A DNA stretch of 64,000 bases from Bacteroidota bacterium (GCA_016124585.1 WGNL01000029.1:62001-126000); one strand, 5' to 3'; positions 1 to 9,325 are shown, counted from the stretch's first letter. Numbers and translations: made by a program. The notes: generated by a model from the letters alone, not told the origin.

Positions 1-1010
1 CCACGGATGCCAGTAGTTTGCCCAGCAAGGCGAATATTCGGGCAGCGTTCAAACAGATGGAAGCGACCAATGCGGAAGATGTGCTGTTCCTTTATTTTTC
101 TGGTCATGGTGCTACCTACACGGATGGCAACAAGGAAGATTTTTACTACTTGACCAAGGATGTGAGTGACATGCAACTCAACGATGACGTGAGTTTGCGG
201 AACAGCGTCTGCATCTCCACCGATACTCTGAATGCATGGTTGAGCGAGATTCCCGCCAAAAAACGGGTCATCATTTTCGATGCCTGCCACTCTGGCAAGG
301 CTGCCGAGGCTTTGAAGGGGAGCAAGGCACCACAGGCTTCGCAAAAGCGGGAGTTGCAGCGGCTTCAGGATCGTTCTGGCACTTTTGTTTTGGCAGGTTG
401 CGAAGCAAACCAACTCAGCTACGAAGACCCAGACTTGCTGCAACAGGGCTTGTTGACTTACGGGCTGCTCTACGGTTTGCAGAGCCGGAAGGGAACACTC
501 ACTGATGGGGCGGTGGATGTTCAAACGCTTTTTCAATTTGCCCGGGACGAGGTGCCAAATTTGGCGAGCGACCTGAACCTCTACCAAAAACCCGTGCTGA
601 CCGTGCCCAGTGGCGATGCGTCCAGTTTCTCCATCGGCTGGGTACACCCCGGCACTAATATTCAGTTGGAGCGCAAAAACCAGTTTGTTATCCAGAGCAT
701 GTTCCTGAACAAAGAAGGATTCAACGACGACCTTGGTTTATCTGTCGCATTCGATGACAGACTGACGGAAGGCGGCATAGAAGGCAATTTGGGAAAAATG
801 GTTTTCGCTAATACACGGCAATTGCATGAGGCCTGCGCCATCCGTGGACTTTACACGGTTGCAGATGGTAAAATTACTAGGTTGGATGGGCGGATTTTTC
901 TTCCAAACAACGTCACCAAGGAGTTTGTGGTTCAAAACGTGCCTTCAACGGATGTAACTGGACTCGTGGACAAAATCGTTTCGGAGGTAAACAGTAAACT
1001 AGTGGATTAG
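1..1010 (+). CDS. Caspase-family (peptidase C14) protein, 5' truncated by window edge
   Basis: The frame is open from the first bases of the window and reads into the middle of a caspase p20-like domain, so the true start lies upstream; the first possible in-window start (TTG at 18) is not the real one. The catalytic dyad is visible: His in YFSGHG (about 109-127) and Cys in FDACHSGKA (about 280-305). After the domain come about 130 residues with a mixed beta pattern that I do not recognise. It should cleave proteins after a residue read by its S1 pocket; the substrate is unknown. It differs from the TPR-linked paralogues further right: no TPRs, and no GEQWGGGRG segment. Family call is firm; the C-terminal part is unassigned. 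Confidence 0.88.
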   Translation, partial: TDASSLPSKANIRAAFKQMEATNAEDVLFLYFSGHGATYTDGNKEDFYYLTKDVSDMQLNDDVSLRNSVCISTDTLNAWLSEIPAKKRVIIFDACHSGKAAEALKGSKAPQASQKRELQRLQDRSGTFVLAGCEANQLSYEDPDLLQQGLLTYGLLYGLQSRKGTLTDGAVDVQTLFQFARDEVPNLASDLNLYQKPVLTVPSGDASSFSIGWVHPGTNIQLERKNQFVIQSMFLNKEGFNDDLGLSVAFDDRLTEGGIEGNLGKMVFANTRQLHEACAIRGLYTVADGKITRLDGRIFLPNNVTKEFVVQNVPSTDVTGLVDKIVSEVNSKLVD

Positions 1011-1064
1011 GCCAATAAATCTGGTTTCAAAATCACAAACCACGCACCGATTTTACGCCAATTT

Positions 1065-2768
1065 TCAGCGAATCTGCCAGTACTTGCACCACTGAACCAG
1101 TTCGTTTTCTTCGTTGAATTGGAAAATTAGGCCCGACACCGGATTGGGGTTTTGGTCCAAGTATCGCAAGAAAGAACCATTGCCCAGACTGATGAAAGCG
1201 AAGGGTTCGCCATATTTTTCCTCAACTTGTTGCCGATTGTTGCCCAAAATGATGTCTTTGGCGGAGGCCTGTTTGTAATCAGAGCTTGTCAATCGGATGG
1301 TGGTGTCCAATTTCCTCCGGTTTCCTCCTGTTCCTTTGGTGCTGCTGTTGCCTAGTGCGGTTGATTCCGCAAATTCCTTAGCCAAAAACTCAATTGTAAA
1401 ATCAGGTTCTGCAACGATATCGGCTTTTTTATCGGTCACTTTGTTGAGCACAAATCTGGCCGTTTCGATTTGTTCGGCACTCAGGTTCAATTTCTTGATC
1501 CCTCCTCTTGGGTTTTTTATATCGTTTAGGATATTTTGGTTGGTTTTCGCCAAAAAATGACTGGAGTCAAGTTGAAGTGCTTCTTTGAAAAACTGGTTTG
1601 CGCTCAGGCTATCCTTGTTCAAAGCACTTAAAATACCGAGTAGCACTTTTGAATTTGCCAAAGTCGGCTTCCATTCTGGGTTGTCTCCGGCTAGGCGGAT
1701 GGCGTGTTGCGCAGCACTTTCCGCATCGGCCCATTCAAGGTCACTGTATTCGGTTTGCGAGATGCCCAACAGGGCGTGCGCACAGCCTTCGTTGAGGTAG
1801 GCTATCGGGTAAAAATTGTCGAACTGGCGTGCTTTTTCAAAAAAGCCGATGGCTTCCGTCAGCTTTTCCTCCCGGTATTCTTTTTCAAGGTCGCCGTCTT
1901 TTGTTCCTGGTCTCAATCTGGACTGAACGTCCAGTTCCACCGGGTAGAGGAAGGTATTTTCCTTTGGTGTAAACTTTTTCATGGCAGCCAGTGTGGACAG
2001 CACGCCGAGGTTGTTGTAGATTTCCCGGCTTTGAAAATCTTCCAGCACCTTGTAGTAGTATTCAAGTGCATCGTCGTACTCCTCCAGCACAGCCAGATAG
2101 TTGCCCATTTCGAAGATTTTCAGTAGCTTTTTCAGCTTTTCCTCCGACTCCACGGAGATGTTTTTTCGCTCCTCTTTTTTAGGGTATTTTGAAAGTTTGG
2201 CATCCGTGAGGTTGTATTGGTCGTACACTTTGTCGAGGAATTTCGGCATGATGCCAAATGGGTTGAACCCAGCCTGGTAAGATAAAAAGCCGCCCAAGTA
2301 ATCAGCTTGGATTTCGTCCTCTTTGGCATCGTCTTTCACGGCATTACCGAGCCCGTTCCCTTTGAATTCCGAGGCGAAATACTCCTCCCAATCGTGGTGT
2401 TCGTAGCAGTGTACCAACTCGTGGGATAGGAAAACGGCCATGGCGTTGAGGGAGTCTTTGCCGAAGCTCGTGCAGATGTCATATCCTTTTTCTTCCAGCA
2501 TTATGAGGCCGATTTTTGGGTAGGCCACTGCCACGCCCGAACCTGTTTCTTTCACAAATCGGAGGTGGGGCCTGCGGGAGAAAAGGTCGCCCTTGGCATT
2601 TTTTAGTTTTTTGAAAACTCCTTGAATGACTTTGGCCTTGTAGGTAGTGGCGAGTTCCGGGTCTGCAGAGAAATCGAGTTCCTCCGTTTTGGTGATAACC
2701 AAATCCGTTTTTGGCAAATAATAAAAGCCAAGACAAGTGGTGACAAAGGCAAGCAATACTGTTTTCAT
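1065..2768 (-). CDS. Exported M48-like zinc metallopeptidase with TPR repeats
   Basis: 567 residues beginning with a signal peptide (about residues 1-18). The zinc site is visible as HELVH (residues 116-120) followed by EIQAD at about 152-156, the spacing and ExxAD form of M48-type peptidases, where Glu152 would be the third ligand. Residues about 210-420 hold TPR-like helices (NNLGVLS, AYLNEGCAHALLG), and a separate domain of about 70 residues closes the protein (KDIILGNNRQQVEEKYGEPF, a beta-rich end). It probably acts in the periplasm on folded or misfolded proteins, with the TPRs binding partners, as in BepA-like proteins. Convergent with the truncated caspase to its left, divergent from the caspase-TPR gene at 2954. 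Confidence 0.8.
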   Translation of the reverse strand: MKTVLLAFVTTCLGFYYLPKTDLVITKTEELDFSADPELATTYKAKVIQGVFKKLKNAKGDLFSRRPHLRFVKETGSGVAVAYPKIGLIMLEEKGYDICTSFGKDSLNAMAVFLSHELVHCYEHHDWEEYFASEFKGNGLGNAVKDDAKEDEIQADYLGGFLSYQAGFNPFGIMPKFLDKVYDQYNLTDAKLSKYPKKEERKNISVESEEKLKKLLKIFEMGNYLAVLEEYDDALEYYYKVLEDFQSREIYNNLGVLSTLAAMKKFTPKENTFLYPVELDVQSRLRPGTKDGDLEKEYREEKLTEAIGFFEKARQFDNFYPIAYLNEGCAHALLGISQTEYSDLEWADAESAAQHAIRLAGDNPEWKPTLANSKVLLGILSALNKDSLSANQFFKEALQLDSSHFLAKTNQNILNDIKNPRGGIKKLNLSAEQIETARFVLNKVTDKKADIVAEPDFTIEFLAKEFAESTALGNSSTKGTGGNRRKLDTTIRLTSSDYKQASAKDIILGNNRQQVEEKYGEPFAFISLGNGSFLRYLDQNPNPVSGLIFQFNEENELVQWCKYWQIR

Positions 2769-2870
2769 AATGATTTTGGTTTGTGAAAAAATAAAAAGAA
2801 AAGCCCTCTTTCTGACGGCGTAATTTTAAGGTTTATACCTTGGGAAACCAAAAAGGAATCAGTGAAAACA

Positions 2871-2878
2871 TAAATTTG
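2871..2878 (+). promoter_or_regulatory. Candidate -7 promoter element TAAATTTG
   Basis: Matches the Bacteroidota primary sigma -7 consensus TAnnTTTG and lies 75 bp before the caspase-TPR start at 2954. I see no good -33 TTTG at the usual spacing, so this is a weak call. Confidence 0.35.
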
Positions 2879-2953
2879 TATTTCAAGGAAATAGAAAATA
2901 TGGCTAATTTCACCTTGAACCGTTGCCGTGAAACTGCATTCAAAACAACCTAA

Positions 2954-4933
2954 ATGAAAATAGCGAGCATCCTGTTTTTATGCCTTTTTTTTAATATGCT
3001 TTTTGCCCAATCACCTGTTGCTCCAACAGCAAAAGGGGCCGCACCCATGTCAGAAGCCAACAGCGTTCCGGGTATTACAAGGGCATTGGTCATCGGCATT
3101 TCAAATTATCAAGAAGATGGCATTCCTGATTTGAAATATGCCGACAAAGACGCCAAGGAATTTGTGAAATTCCTGAAATCAAAGGGCGGTGGCAGCCTGA
3201 AAGATGAACAGATAAAATTACTTACTAACGAGCAAGCTACCTATGGCCAAATTTATGCGGAACTTGATTGGTTGTTGGAGACCAGCGGCCCAGACGACCA
3301 AGTCCTCATTTACTTCTCTGGGCATGGCGATGTGGAGACCAAAACCAAACGGCAACCGGGCTTTTTGCTTGCTTATGATACGCCTCCTACCAACTACATG
3401 ATTGGTGCCTTGCGGCTGAATGACCTCAACGATTACCTCGAAACACTCGTGGACCAGAAAGCCAAAATCATTGTCATCACCGATGCATGCCACTCTGGCA
3501 ATCTGGCCGGGGGAAGGGATGGTGTATTGGCTACCGCCACGGCATTGTCTTCCCAGTTCATGAACCAAGTTAAAATCATGTCCTGCCAGCCGAACGAAAT
3601 CTCCCTTGAAGGCGAACAGTGGGGTGGGGGGCGTGGTGTATTTTCCTACCACTTGATTGATGGGTTGGTGGGAATGGCAGATAGTAACAAGGACGATATC
3701 GTGACGCTTTCCGAATTGGAGCGTTACCTTGATCAGACTGTGCCGGTAGAGACTGACCAGCAGCAGTATCCAAATACTACGGGGGCAAAAGGGACGAAGC
3801 TCGTTCAAGTTGACCCAGTGGAACTGGTGGCGCTGATGGCTGAACGTGCTGCGCCGCAACAGATGAAGCCCATCACGTCGAAAGGGCTGGAGACTGATAT
3901 CCTAGCTGCTGCGGATACTTCAGTTCAAGAGCTATATCAGGAGTTTTTAGTGGCGGTGGATAGCCATTATTTCCTGCCTTCCGATATAAATAAAGACCGT
4001 CAATCCGGGCGCTCTGCTAGTGAGTTATATGATATATTGTCGCACGAAACGTCGCTTGCGGCCATGCAGGGATTGATGAAGCGCAATTTTGCCGCTGCCC
4101 TTCAAGATGATTCGCAACAGGCCATCAATGCCTACCTCCGTGCAGACCAAGCTGAACTCAACCGTCGATGGAACGACGAAATTGACCACTACAAAACCAA
4201 TCCATTATATCTTGCAAAAGCTGCCTCAGTATTGGGCAAAGGACATGTTTTATACAATCAATTAATCGCTAAGCAGTACTATTTTGAAGGCTTAATAAAA
4301 CGGTTGGAGGGTGGGAAGTTAGGAGACACAATAATGCTGAATCAAGCATTGGCTCTCGAATTTAAAGCGCTGGAATTGGACAGTGGAGCTGCCTATGTTT
4401 ATAATGAAATTGGGTTGATTTATGATGGAATTAGGTTGGTTTATAAGGCAGCTGACAATGAGCGCATGAATTCTATTTTGTTCCAAAAACAGTTGGATAA
4501 TTATGAAGCTGCGATGGAGTTGGCACCTAAGTGGGTGATGCCATATCATAATGCTTCATATACCTATAGGGAATGGAGGAAATTTGATATGGCGGAAGAA
4601 ATGGCAGAAAAAACTGTCAGTTTGGATTCAAGCTTATATCTTGTATATGAAAGATTGGCTTTTTCATATTATTATGTCGGAAAATATTCAAAAGCTATTG
4701 AGTTAAATAAAAAAATAATTAGCTTAAATCCTGATTCAAGTCTCTATTATTATAATATTGCTTGCCTTGAGTCACTGCTTAATCATAATTCGCAATCATT
4801 GGATTGGCTTGAATTAGCAATACAGCATGGCTATAAATACGAACAAATTGAAACTGATTCTGATCTAGAAAATATACGAAGTGAGGAACAATATAAACTA
4901 CTTATTCAAAAATATTTTCCAGAAAAGCGGTAG
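2954..4933 (+). CDS. Exported caspase-TPR protein
   Basis: 659 residues: signal peptide (1-19), caspase domain (about 42-290), linker, then TPR repeats (about 430-640). The catalytic pair is His124 in YFSGHGDVE and Cys179 in TDACHSG. The segment SCQPNEISLEGEQWGGGRG (about 210-228) is shared with the four left-facing paralogues and probably lines the substrate pocket. Directly after it residues 243-254 (DSNKDDIVTLSE) resemble an EF-hand calcium loop, with Gly replaced by Asp at loop position 6. The TPRs end in a conserved tail (KYFPEK) also found in the paralogues. Likely a periplasmic or surface cysteine protease whose TPRs recruit partners. The only intact member of this set on the + strand; the last 500 bp are clearly AT-richer than the catalytic part. 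Confidence 0.88.
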   Translation: MKIASILFLCLFFNMLFAQSPVAPTAKGAAPMSEANSVPGITRALVIGISNYQEDGIPDLKYADKDAKEFVKFLKSKGGGSLKDEQIKLLTNEQATYGQIYAELDWLLETSGPDDQVLIYFSGHGDVETKTKRQPGFLLAYDTPPTNYMIGALRLNDLNDYLETLVDQKAKIIVITDACHSGNLAGGRDGVLATATALSSQFMNQVKIMSCQPNEISLEGEQWGGGRGVFSYHLIDGLVGMADSNKDDIVTLSELERYLDQTVPVETDQQQYPNTTGAKGTKLVQVDPVELVALMAERAAPQQMKPITSKGLETDILAAADTSVQELYQEFLVAVDSHYFLPSDINKDRQSGRSASELYDILSHETSLAAMQGLMKRNFAAALQDDSQQAINAYLRADQAELNRRWNDEIDHYKTNPLYLAKAASVLGKGHVLYNQLIAKQYYFEGLIKRLEGGKLGDTIMLNQALALEFKALELDSGAAYVYNEIGLIYDGIRLVYKAADNERMNSILFQKQLDNYEAAMELAPKWVMPYHNASYTYREWRKFDMAEEMAEKTVSLDSSLYLVYERLAFSYYYVGKYSKAIELNKKIISLNPDSSLYYYNIACLESLLNHNSQSLDWLELAIQHGYKYEQIETDSDLENIRSEEQYKLLIQKYFPEKR

Positions 4934-4969
4934 TTTTCCTGAATTAGTGTTTAATAGTTAATGCCAAAA

Positions 4970-5008
4970 AGAAAAGGAGGCAATTAACATGGTTGCCTCC
5001 TTTTTTGG
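4970..5008. terminator. Bidirectional intrinsic terminator
   Basis: Stem AAGGAGGCAA / TTGCCTCCTT around a 9-base loop, with T6 on the + side and A-rich sequence on the left that serves as T-tract for the opposite strand. It sits between two convergent genes (2954-4933 and 5037-5939). Confidence 0.85.
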
Positions 5009-5036
5009 TATTAAGTTTTTGTTTATACACATTCTA

Positions 5037-5939
5037 TTATTTAATATTTTTCAAAAATGCGACATATATTTGAGAAGCGATTACATTTTTGCTGTCCATT
5101 TTCATAGCTTTTTGATATCGCATTGCAGCAGATGACTTAAAATTCTGAGAGTCAAGTTCAAATGCTTCCAATAAGATTTTTTGAATGGCATTGCAATTGT
5201 TGTATTCTTTATCCTTTATTAATGTAGCTAAAGCCATTTCTTCTTCCTTGGCTGAAACAAAAGTAAAACTTATAACTTTTGAAGCTGTCTTGTTGTCATT
5301 TGCAAGCATAACTTGAGCATAGCAGGTTTCTCCCGTTTTAATATCTAACTGCGATGGGTCAATACTAAAAGAAGAGTTTGCAACTATAGCAGATAGGATT
5401 GGAGATTCCTGTGATGATTGATAAACAATAAGATGATAAGATGTATTGCCTGGAATCGAAGTCCACCTAAATGTAATAGGCTGAAGTAGGATTTTCCCTT
5501 CAAATGGATTCTTGAAAAGGAGAGAATCTTTGTCTCCCCAGCCTTTGGCTTTCTTAATTGTGTCAGTAGTCCCATATCCCTTTGCTGCAAACGCCATCGC
5601 TGCAAATTTGGATGTTTCTCCCTTTTCCTCCACCTCTTTCGCCAAGGCAGCCACTTGGTAATTTCCTTTTTTACTGATGGTCATAGAGCGGTCGTCCTTT
5701 ACCAAGGTGAACGACGCTTTTTTATTTACGATTACAGTTGCATCTTCACTGAGTAAGGTGCCAGGTTCTACTGGCTTGTCTGTACTGCTTCCGTTATCTT
5801 TGTAAGTAACTTTTCCACTTACGTCTGACACGATACATCTTGTATCCTCATCAATAATTCCTTGTGAAAAAGAGGTGTTTTTAACGATGGCAACTAAAAA
5901 TAGCACAGCCATCATTTGGGCAAGGATCGTTTTCATCAT
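5037..5939 (-). CDS. Exported FecR-like domain protein, function unknown
   Basis: 300 residues with a signal peptide (about 1-25, ending FSQG). Residues about 38-100 read as a FecR-like beta domain: VSGKVTY, then a 'LLSEDATVIVNKKASFTLV' pattern typical of domains that describe a periplasmic sensor surface. The middle (150-215) looks like an Ig/fibronectin-type fold (FRWTSIPGNTSYHLIVY). The C-terminal 60 residues are helical and TPR-like (SAAMRYQKAMKMDS). It might sense or bind in the periplasm next to the caspases; no enzyme motif is visible. The FecR assignment is from the sequence pattern only. Confidence 0.6.
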   Translation of the reverse strand: MMKTILAQMMAVLFLVAIVKNTSFSQGIIDEDTRCIVSDVSGKVTYKDNGSSTDKPVEPGTLLSEDATVIVNKKASFTLVKDDRSMTISKKGNYQVAALAKEVEEKGETSKFAAMAFAAKGYGTTDTIKKAKGWGDKDSLLFKNPFEGKILLQPITFRWTSIPGNTSYHLIVYQSSQESPILSAIVANSSFSIDPSQLDIKTGETCYAQVMLANDNKTASKVISFTFVSAKEEEMALATLIKDKEYNNCNAIQKILLEAFELDSQNFKSSAAMRYQKAMKMDSKNVIASQIYVAFLKNIK

Positions 5940-6016
5940 AAAATTTTTAAACGGTGATAAATAATTGTTTAAGTGTATAAATGATTGGGTTTTAGATGGT
6001 TAAATAAGGTTATTTG

Positions 6017-6024
6017 CAAATTTA
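6017..6024 (-). promoter_or_regulatory. Candidate -7 promoter element (minus strand TAAATTTG)
   Basis: Reads TAAATTTG on the minus strand, about 78 bp before the start at 5939. A -33 partner is not clear. Confidence 0.3.
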
Positions 6025-6096
6025 GAATTAATGTTTAGAAATAAAAGTAGGAATAATCTTAAGATAAATTCTGTCAGATGAATTAACATTTAAGTC

Positions 6097-7500
6097 TTAT
6101 TCGCTTACAAAATACATGTCAACAGCCCCTTTACCTTTTGCCTCCACTTTGCCACGATAAATACAGGCAAATTGCTCTTTTACCAATTCATAGGTTGAGC
6201 CAGATATATTAATTCGGCCTGCTTCACTGGTCTGTTCCATCCTGGCGGCGATGTTCACCGTGTCTCCCCAAATATCGTAGGCGTATTTCTTGATGCCCAC
6301 AATACCGGCCACTACAGGCCCGGTGTGGATGCCAACCCGTGCCTTAAAAGGTGGCTTGCCCAAGGCTTCTTGTTTTCGATTAAAATTCTGTAAAAAAATC
6401 AGCATTTCCTGCCCCGCTTTTATAACGCTTACCGCATCAAAAGCCGCATTTGCCGAAGCAAGTCCAGATTCGGTGAGCCCACCAGCGCAGATGTAGCAGT
6501 CCCCAACGGTCTTGATTTTTTCCAAACCATGCGCTGTGATGATACGGTCATACGCCTCAAAACAGGTGCCAAGGTAAGCCACCAATTCCTCTGGGCCAAT
6601 TTGCTCCGCAATGTTCGTGAAGCCTTGAAAATCGCAAAAAAGCACGGTCACCATCTCATGCCGACGGGTGTCTGAATGTCCAAATTGCTTGAGTTCTTGG
6701 GCAGTTTCAGCAGGCAGGATATTGTAAAGCAGGGCATCCGAAGCTTCCATGTCCACACCCATTTGCCTGTTTTCTTTTTCAAGACGTTTCATCTTTTTTT
6801 GCCAGAAAAACAAGCCGACACCTGCTGCTGGGAAAAGTAGGCCAAGCAGTGTCCTCGCCCAGCCAGCTTGCCACCATGCCGGGTCAGGAGCAATAAGCAT
6901 GGAGCATTTCAGACCTTCAGCGCTTTCGATTTGAAAACTGAATTTTCCCGGATTCTCTAGGATGGAATTCATCACGGCAGCGGCAGCCTGTTGGTATTTG
7001 GAACTGGCATCCTTGGCCAATGCTGAAAACAGTCCAATGGCCTGCATTTGGTCAACATTTGCGGCAGCTAGGGCAGTATACCAACGAGCCTCGTCCTGTA
7101 GGTCAAAGCCACTGAGTTGGGATAGCGGTGAGAGGATTTTTAGTGCTTTTTCGGGAGCTTTCAGATACAAAAAGGTCAAGCCAAAGTATAAGCGTGCGGT
7201 CTTATCGTCAGGGTGAGCTTTGAGGTAAACATTCAGCAATTGTTGGGCTTCCTGGTAGTTGGCTACTCCATACTTGTCGAGCGCTACGGCTAGGCTGTCC
7301 TGTTGGTTTTGTGCCAGCCCAGCAAAACCAGCTACCTTCATTTCCTCCAATATGGCCGCATATTTTTCTTTTTCCGGCTGATAAAGTTCCGACTCCAACC
7401 GTTGAGGCTGTGCAGGTCGGCTGAACCAATAAACTCCTAACCCAACTAGCACGAGTGCAACGGCAAGATGATGGCCATACTTCAAGAGGTTTTGTTTCAT
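6097..7500 (-). CDS. Membrane adenylate cyclase (class III) with TPR-like periplasmic region
   Basis: Converts ATP to cAMP. I start it at the ATG at 7500 (467 residues), because a start at 7548 would add 16 poor residues that overlap a terminator. Order: membrane helix (about 9-27), TPR-like helical segment (45-200), second membrane helix (about 215-235), short coiled linker, then the cyclase domain (about 275-467). The catalytic domain shows LFCDFQGFT with the metal-binding Asp, KIKTVGD with the adenine-selecting Lys and second metal Asp, and DIWGDTVNIAARM with the Asp and Asn/Arg of the active site. Lys plus Asp argue for adenylate rather than guanylate. The TPR part faces the periplasm and may read an external protein signal. 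A minus-strand TAACTTTG directly before the ATG would give a nearly leaderless mRNA. Confidence 0.88.
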   Translation of the reverse strand: MKQNLLKYGHHLAVALVLVGLGVYWFSRPAQPQRLESELYQPEKEKYAAILEEMKVAGFAGLAQNQQDSLAVALDKYGVANYQEAQQLLNVYLKAHPDDKTARLYFGLTFLYLKAPEKALKILSPLSQLSGFDLQDEARWYTALAAANVDQMQAIGLFSALAKDASSKYQQAAAAVMNSILENPGKFSFQIESAEGLKCSMLIAPDPAWWQAGWARTLLGLLFPAAGVGLFFWQKKMKRLEKENRQMGVDMEASDALLYNILPAETAQELKQFGHSDTRRHEMVTVLFCDFQGFTNIAEQIGPEELVAYLGTCFEAYDRIITAHGLEKIKTVGDCYICAGGLTESGLASANAAFDAVSVIKAGQEMLIFLQNFNRKQEALGKPPFKARVGIHTGPVVAGIVGIKKYAYDIWGDTVNIAARMEQTSEAGRINISGSTYELVKEQFACIYRGKVEAKGKGAVDMYFVSE

Positions 7501-7505
7501 GTGGG

Positions 7506-7513
7506 CAAAGTTA
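7506..7513 (-). promoter_or_regulatory. Candidate -7 promoter element (minus strand TAACTTTG)
   Basis: Matches TAnnTTTG on the minus strand and lies only 5 bp before the ATG at 7500, which would place transcription start at or next to the start codon. No good -33 element at standard spacing. Confidence 0.35.
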
Positions 7514-7539
7514 ATTTTAGTTTTTTGGACATATATTTT

Positions 7540-7581
7540 TAAGCTCAAAAAACCTCACCCAGCTTAATAAACCGGGTGAGG
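7540..7581 (-). terminator. Intrinsic terminator, minus strand
   Basis: Stem CCTCACCC / GGGTGAGG (7553-7560 / 7574-7581) followed on the minus strand by GGTTTTTTGAG. It ends transcription from the small secreted-protein gene at 7713-8102 and supports starting the cyclase at 7500. Confidence 0.75.
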
Positions 7582-7712
7582 AATAAAATCACTGCTCTTT
7601 CTCGAACTATTATTTCTAGGATTGGCTCTGCTGAAAAACGAAGATGGTTATTTCAGACAGCCACCTTTGCTTCAATTGTTTTTCATTTGGTTGCTGTGAT
7701 TTTATTTTTTAC

Positions 7713-8102
7713 CTATTGATTTTGGTCTCCACAAGATGGCAGTTTGATGGTTCGTGTTACCTGTTTCCCATCCTTCAATCGCATCACCCTAACTTTGGCA
7801 TAATCACCACATATACAATCTTGGTTCATTTGGTGACCACCGTGGCTGCCATTTACTTCCCATATGTATGCATAATCTTGTGGTTTATCAATCTTGATAT
7901 TCAAAGAGACACCTTCTGCAAAACATGTATTGGCAATTATTTGAAAATCAAAATCAGGGGCAATTTTAATCATTGCTTTTTTTGCAAATGTAGTATTGGT
8001 AGGGGTTTTGTGATTTTGTGCTGATAATTCGTTGCAGAAAAATACAATCATGCAAATAGCAAAAATCATGGACAAAAAGCGGAATTTCTTTGAATTTTTC
8101 AT
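7713..8102 (-). CDS. Small secreted PKD-like protein, paralogue 1 of 3
   Basis: 129 residues with a signal peptide (about 1-29, ending ELSAQ). The mature part is a single Ig/PKD-like beta domain marked by YIWEVNGSHGGH, then CICGDYAKVRV and a final pair of cysteines. The same pattern (WEVDG..AGH, CACG..A.VRV) occurs at the C-terminus of the protein at 9432-10049 and, in weaker form, in the middle of the one at 8294-9325, so these three genes form a local paralogous family. The conserved cysteines suggest disulfides and a periplasmic or surface location. Function is unknown. Confidence 0.7.
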   Translation of the reverse strand: MKNSKKFRFLSMIFAICMIVFFCNELSAQNHKTPTNTTFAKKAMIKIAPDFDFQIIANTCFAEGVSLNIKIDKPQDYAYIWEVNGSHGGHQMNQDCICGDYAKVRVMRLKDGKQVTRTIKLPSCGDQNQ

Positions 8103-8205
8103 AAGGCATTTAATTAAAAATTAACGATGTTGGTTGCTTTCGATGTACATATATTCCTTGCTTTGGATTTAGTTATCAGGGGTATTCAATTTTTTTTTAA
8201 AAAAA

Positions 8206-8250
8206 GTACGCCACAGATGCCATTGCTATCTGTGGCGTACTGCCTATTTA
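8206..8250 (-). terminator. Intrinsic terminator, minus strand
   Basis: Perfect 13-bp stem GTACGCCACAGAT / ATCTGTGGCGTAC with a 9-base loop. On the minus strand it is followed by eight T, so it terminates the gene at 8294-9325. Confidence 0.85.
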
Positions 8251-8293
8251 AAGTTTTCGCTAAAAATGTCTTACTCCCCCTTTTTTAACATAG

Positions 8294-9325
8294 CTAATTG
8301 TTGCTATCCATTTTAGCGGTCTTTGCCTTTTTGTCTGGCGTCGTTCTCCATCCTTGCTTTTTGATTAAGTCATCGAAAAACTTTTCAAATTCTTTTAACT
8401 CCTGTGGGGCATCAAGAATATCTTCCACTTGGTGCTCTTTGCCATTAATGTTGACGTATATAAAAGTGGACGGTGCATCCCAAACTTGATAATCCGGATA
8501 CTTTCTCTCCATCTGGAAAAACTTGATTTTATCGGCCATTCTTTCTATCTCCTCAAGCGTTTCCTTGTCCACTTTAGTTTCCTTGATTCCCATTGTGCCA
8601 ACGTTCATTTTCCCTTCCCATCTTATTCTGCCATCATGAAAAAACTGTACTTCATAAATTGGGCATTGTCCGAAGCATCCCGTTTTTTTATATGCTGTGG
8701 CAATTGCTGGAATAGGCGCCCCTCTTGAAGTTAGCGCTTGTTCACTCACAGGTGCAATGTATAGAGTGAGTAGGCCACCGCCAGATTTTTGGCTGATTTT
8801 TACTTTGGCTTCTTTGATATTTAAGCAACTAATACTGCTCGTTTTACTAGCTATTTTGCCATCAATTGTCCATTCGAAATCATATGCTTGCTGTGTTTTT
8901 TTATCGTAATCAACCTGCTCATCAGCTATTACAACTGCATCGATGGAAACCATACCGTTGTTACATGGTTTTTGTATAATTTCAACAGTAAATGGCTGCT
9001 TATCAACTGTTTTCCCTGCGACATCTACTGCCTCTTTTTTGACTACGACCAATGCTGAAGTGCAAGTCGGCTGCACGGTTATTGGTTTGCAGGTTTCCTT
9101 CTTTGATTTTTTTTCTTGACATGGCACACATTGGTGCACTGTGCGGCATTCAGCATCTGCTTGGGCTTGATTCGTTTTCTTTGCTGCCTCAATGGCATCC
9201 TCACAATAGGCTAAGCTAATGCTATTGGTTGTTTTCTTTTTACGTGCCGACTTTTGAGCAAAAGAAATGTCGGAAATAAATAGGCACATCATGACAATTA
9301 AAAACTTAAATGTGATTGATTTCAT
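8294..9325 (-). CDS. Secreted Cys-rich protein with PKD-like and DUF6438-like domains, paralogue 2 of 3
   Basis: 343 residues. Signal peptide (1-23, ending ISFAQ); N-terminal Cys-rich region (40-90) with YCEDA, ADAEC and HQCVPCQ; a PKD-like segment around 105-195 (FEWTIDG); and a C-terminal domain (about 200-325) with YKKTGCFGQCPIYEVQFFHDG, matching the CFGxCPxY signature I know from DUF6438. The N-terminal Cys motif is shared with the protein at 9432-10049 (YCDLA, ADATC, GCIEC). DUF6438 has no established biochemical role that I know. A short Lys-rich tail ends the protein. It ends at a strong terminator and is separated from its right neighbour by about 100 bp, so it may be transcribed alone or with it. 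Confidence 0.72.
   Translation of the reverse strand: MKSITFKFLIVMMCLFISDISFAQKSARKKKTTNSISLAYCEDAIEAAKKTNQAQADAECRTVHQCVPCQEKKSKKETCKPITVQPTCTSALVVVKKEAVDVAGKTVDKQPFTVEIIQKPCNNGMVSIDAVVIADEQVDYDKKTQQAYDFEWTIDGKIASKTSSISCLNIKEAKVKISQKSGGGLLTLYIAPVSEQALTSRGAPIPAIATAYKKTGCFGQCPIYEVQFFHDGRIRWEGKMNVGTMGIKETKVDKETLEEIERMADKIKFFQMERKYPDYQVWDAPSTFIYVNINGKEHQVEDILDAPQELKEFEKFFDDLIKKQGWRTTPDKKAKTAKMDSNN

Noticed and set aside
3218-3859. 213-codon minus-strand frame inside the caspase-TPR gene at 2954
   Set aside because: Antisense shadow of the protease domain.
7644-8024. 126-codon + strand frame opposite the small secreted protein
   Set aside because: Antisense to a gene with clear signal peptide and family pattern; Phe/Ile/Cys-rich composition is typical of an antisense shadow.
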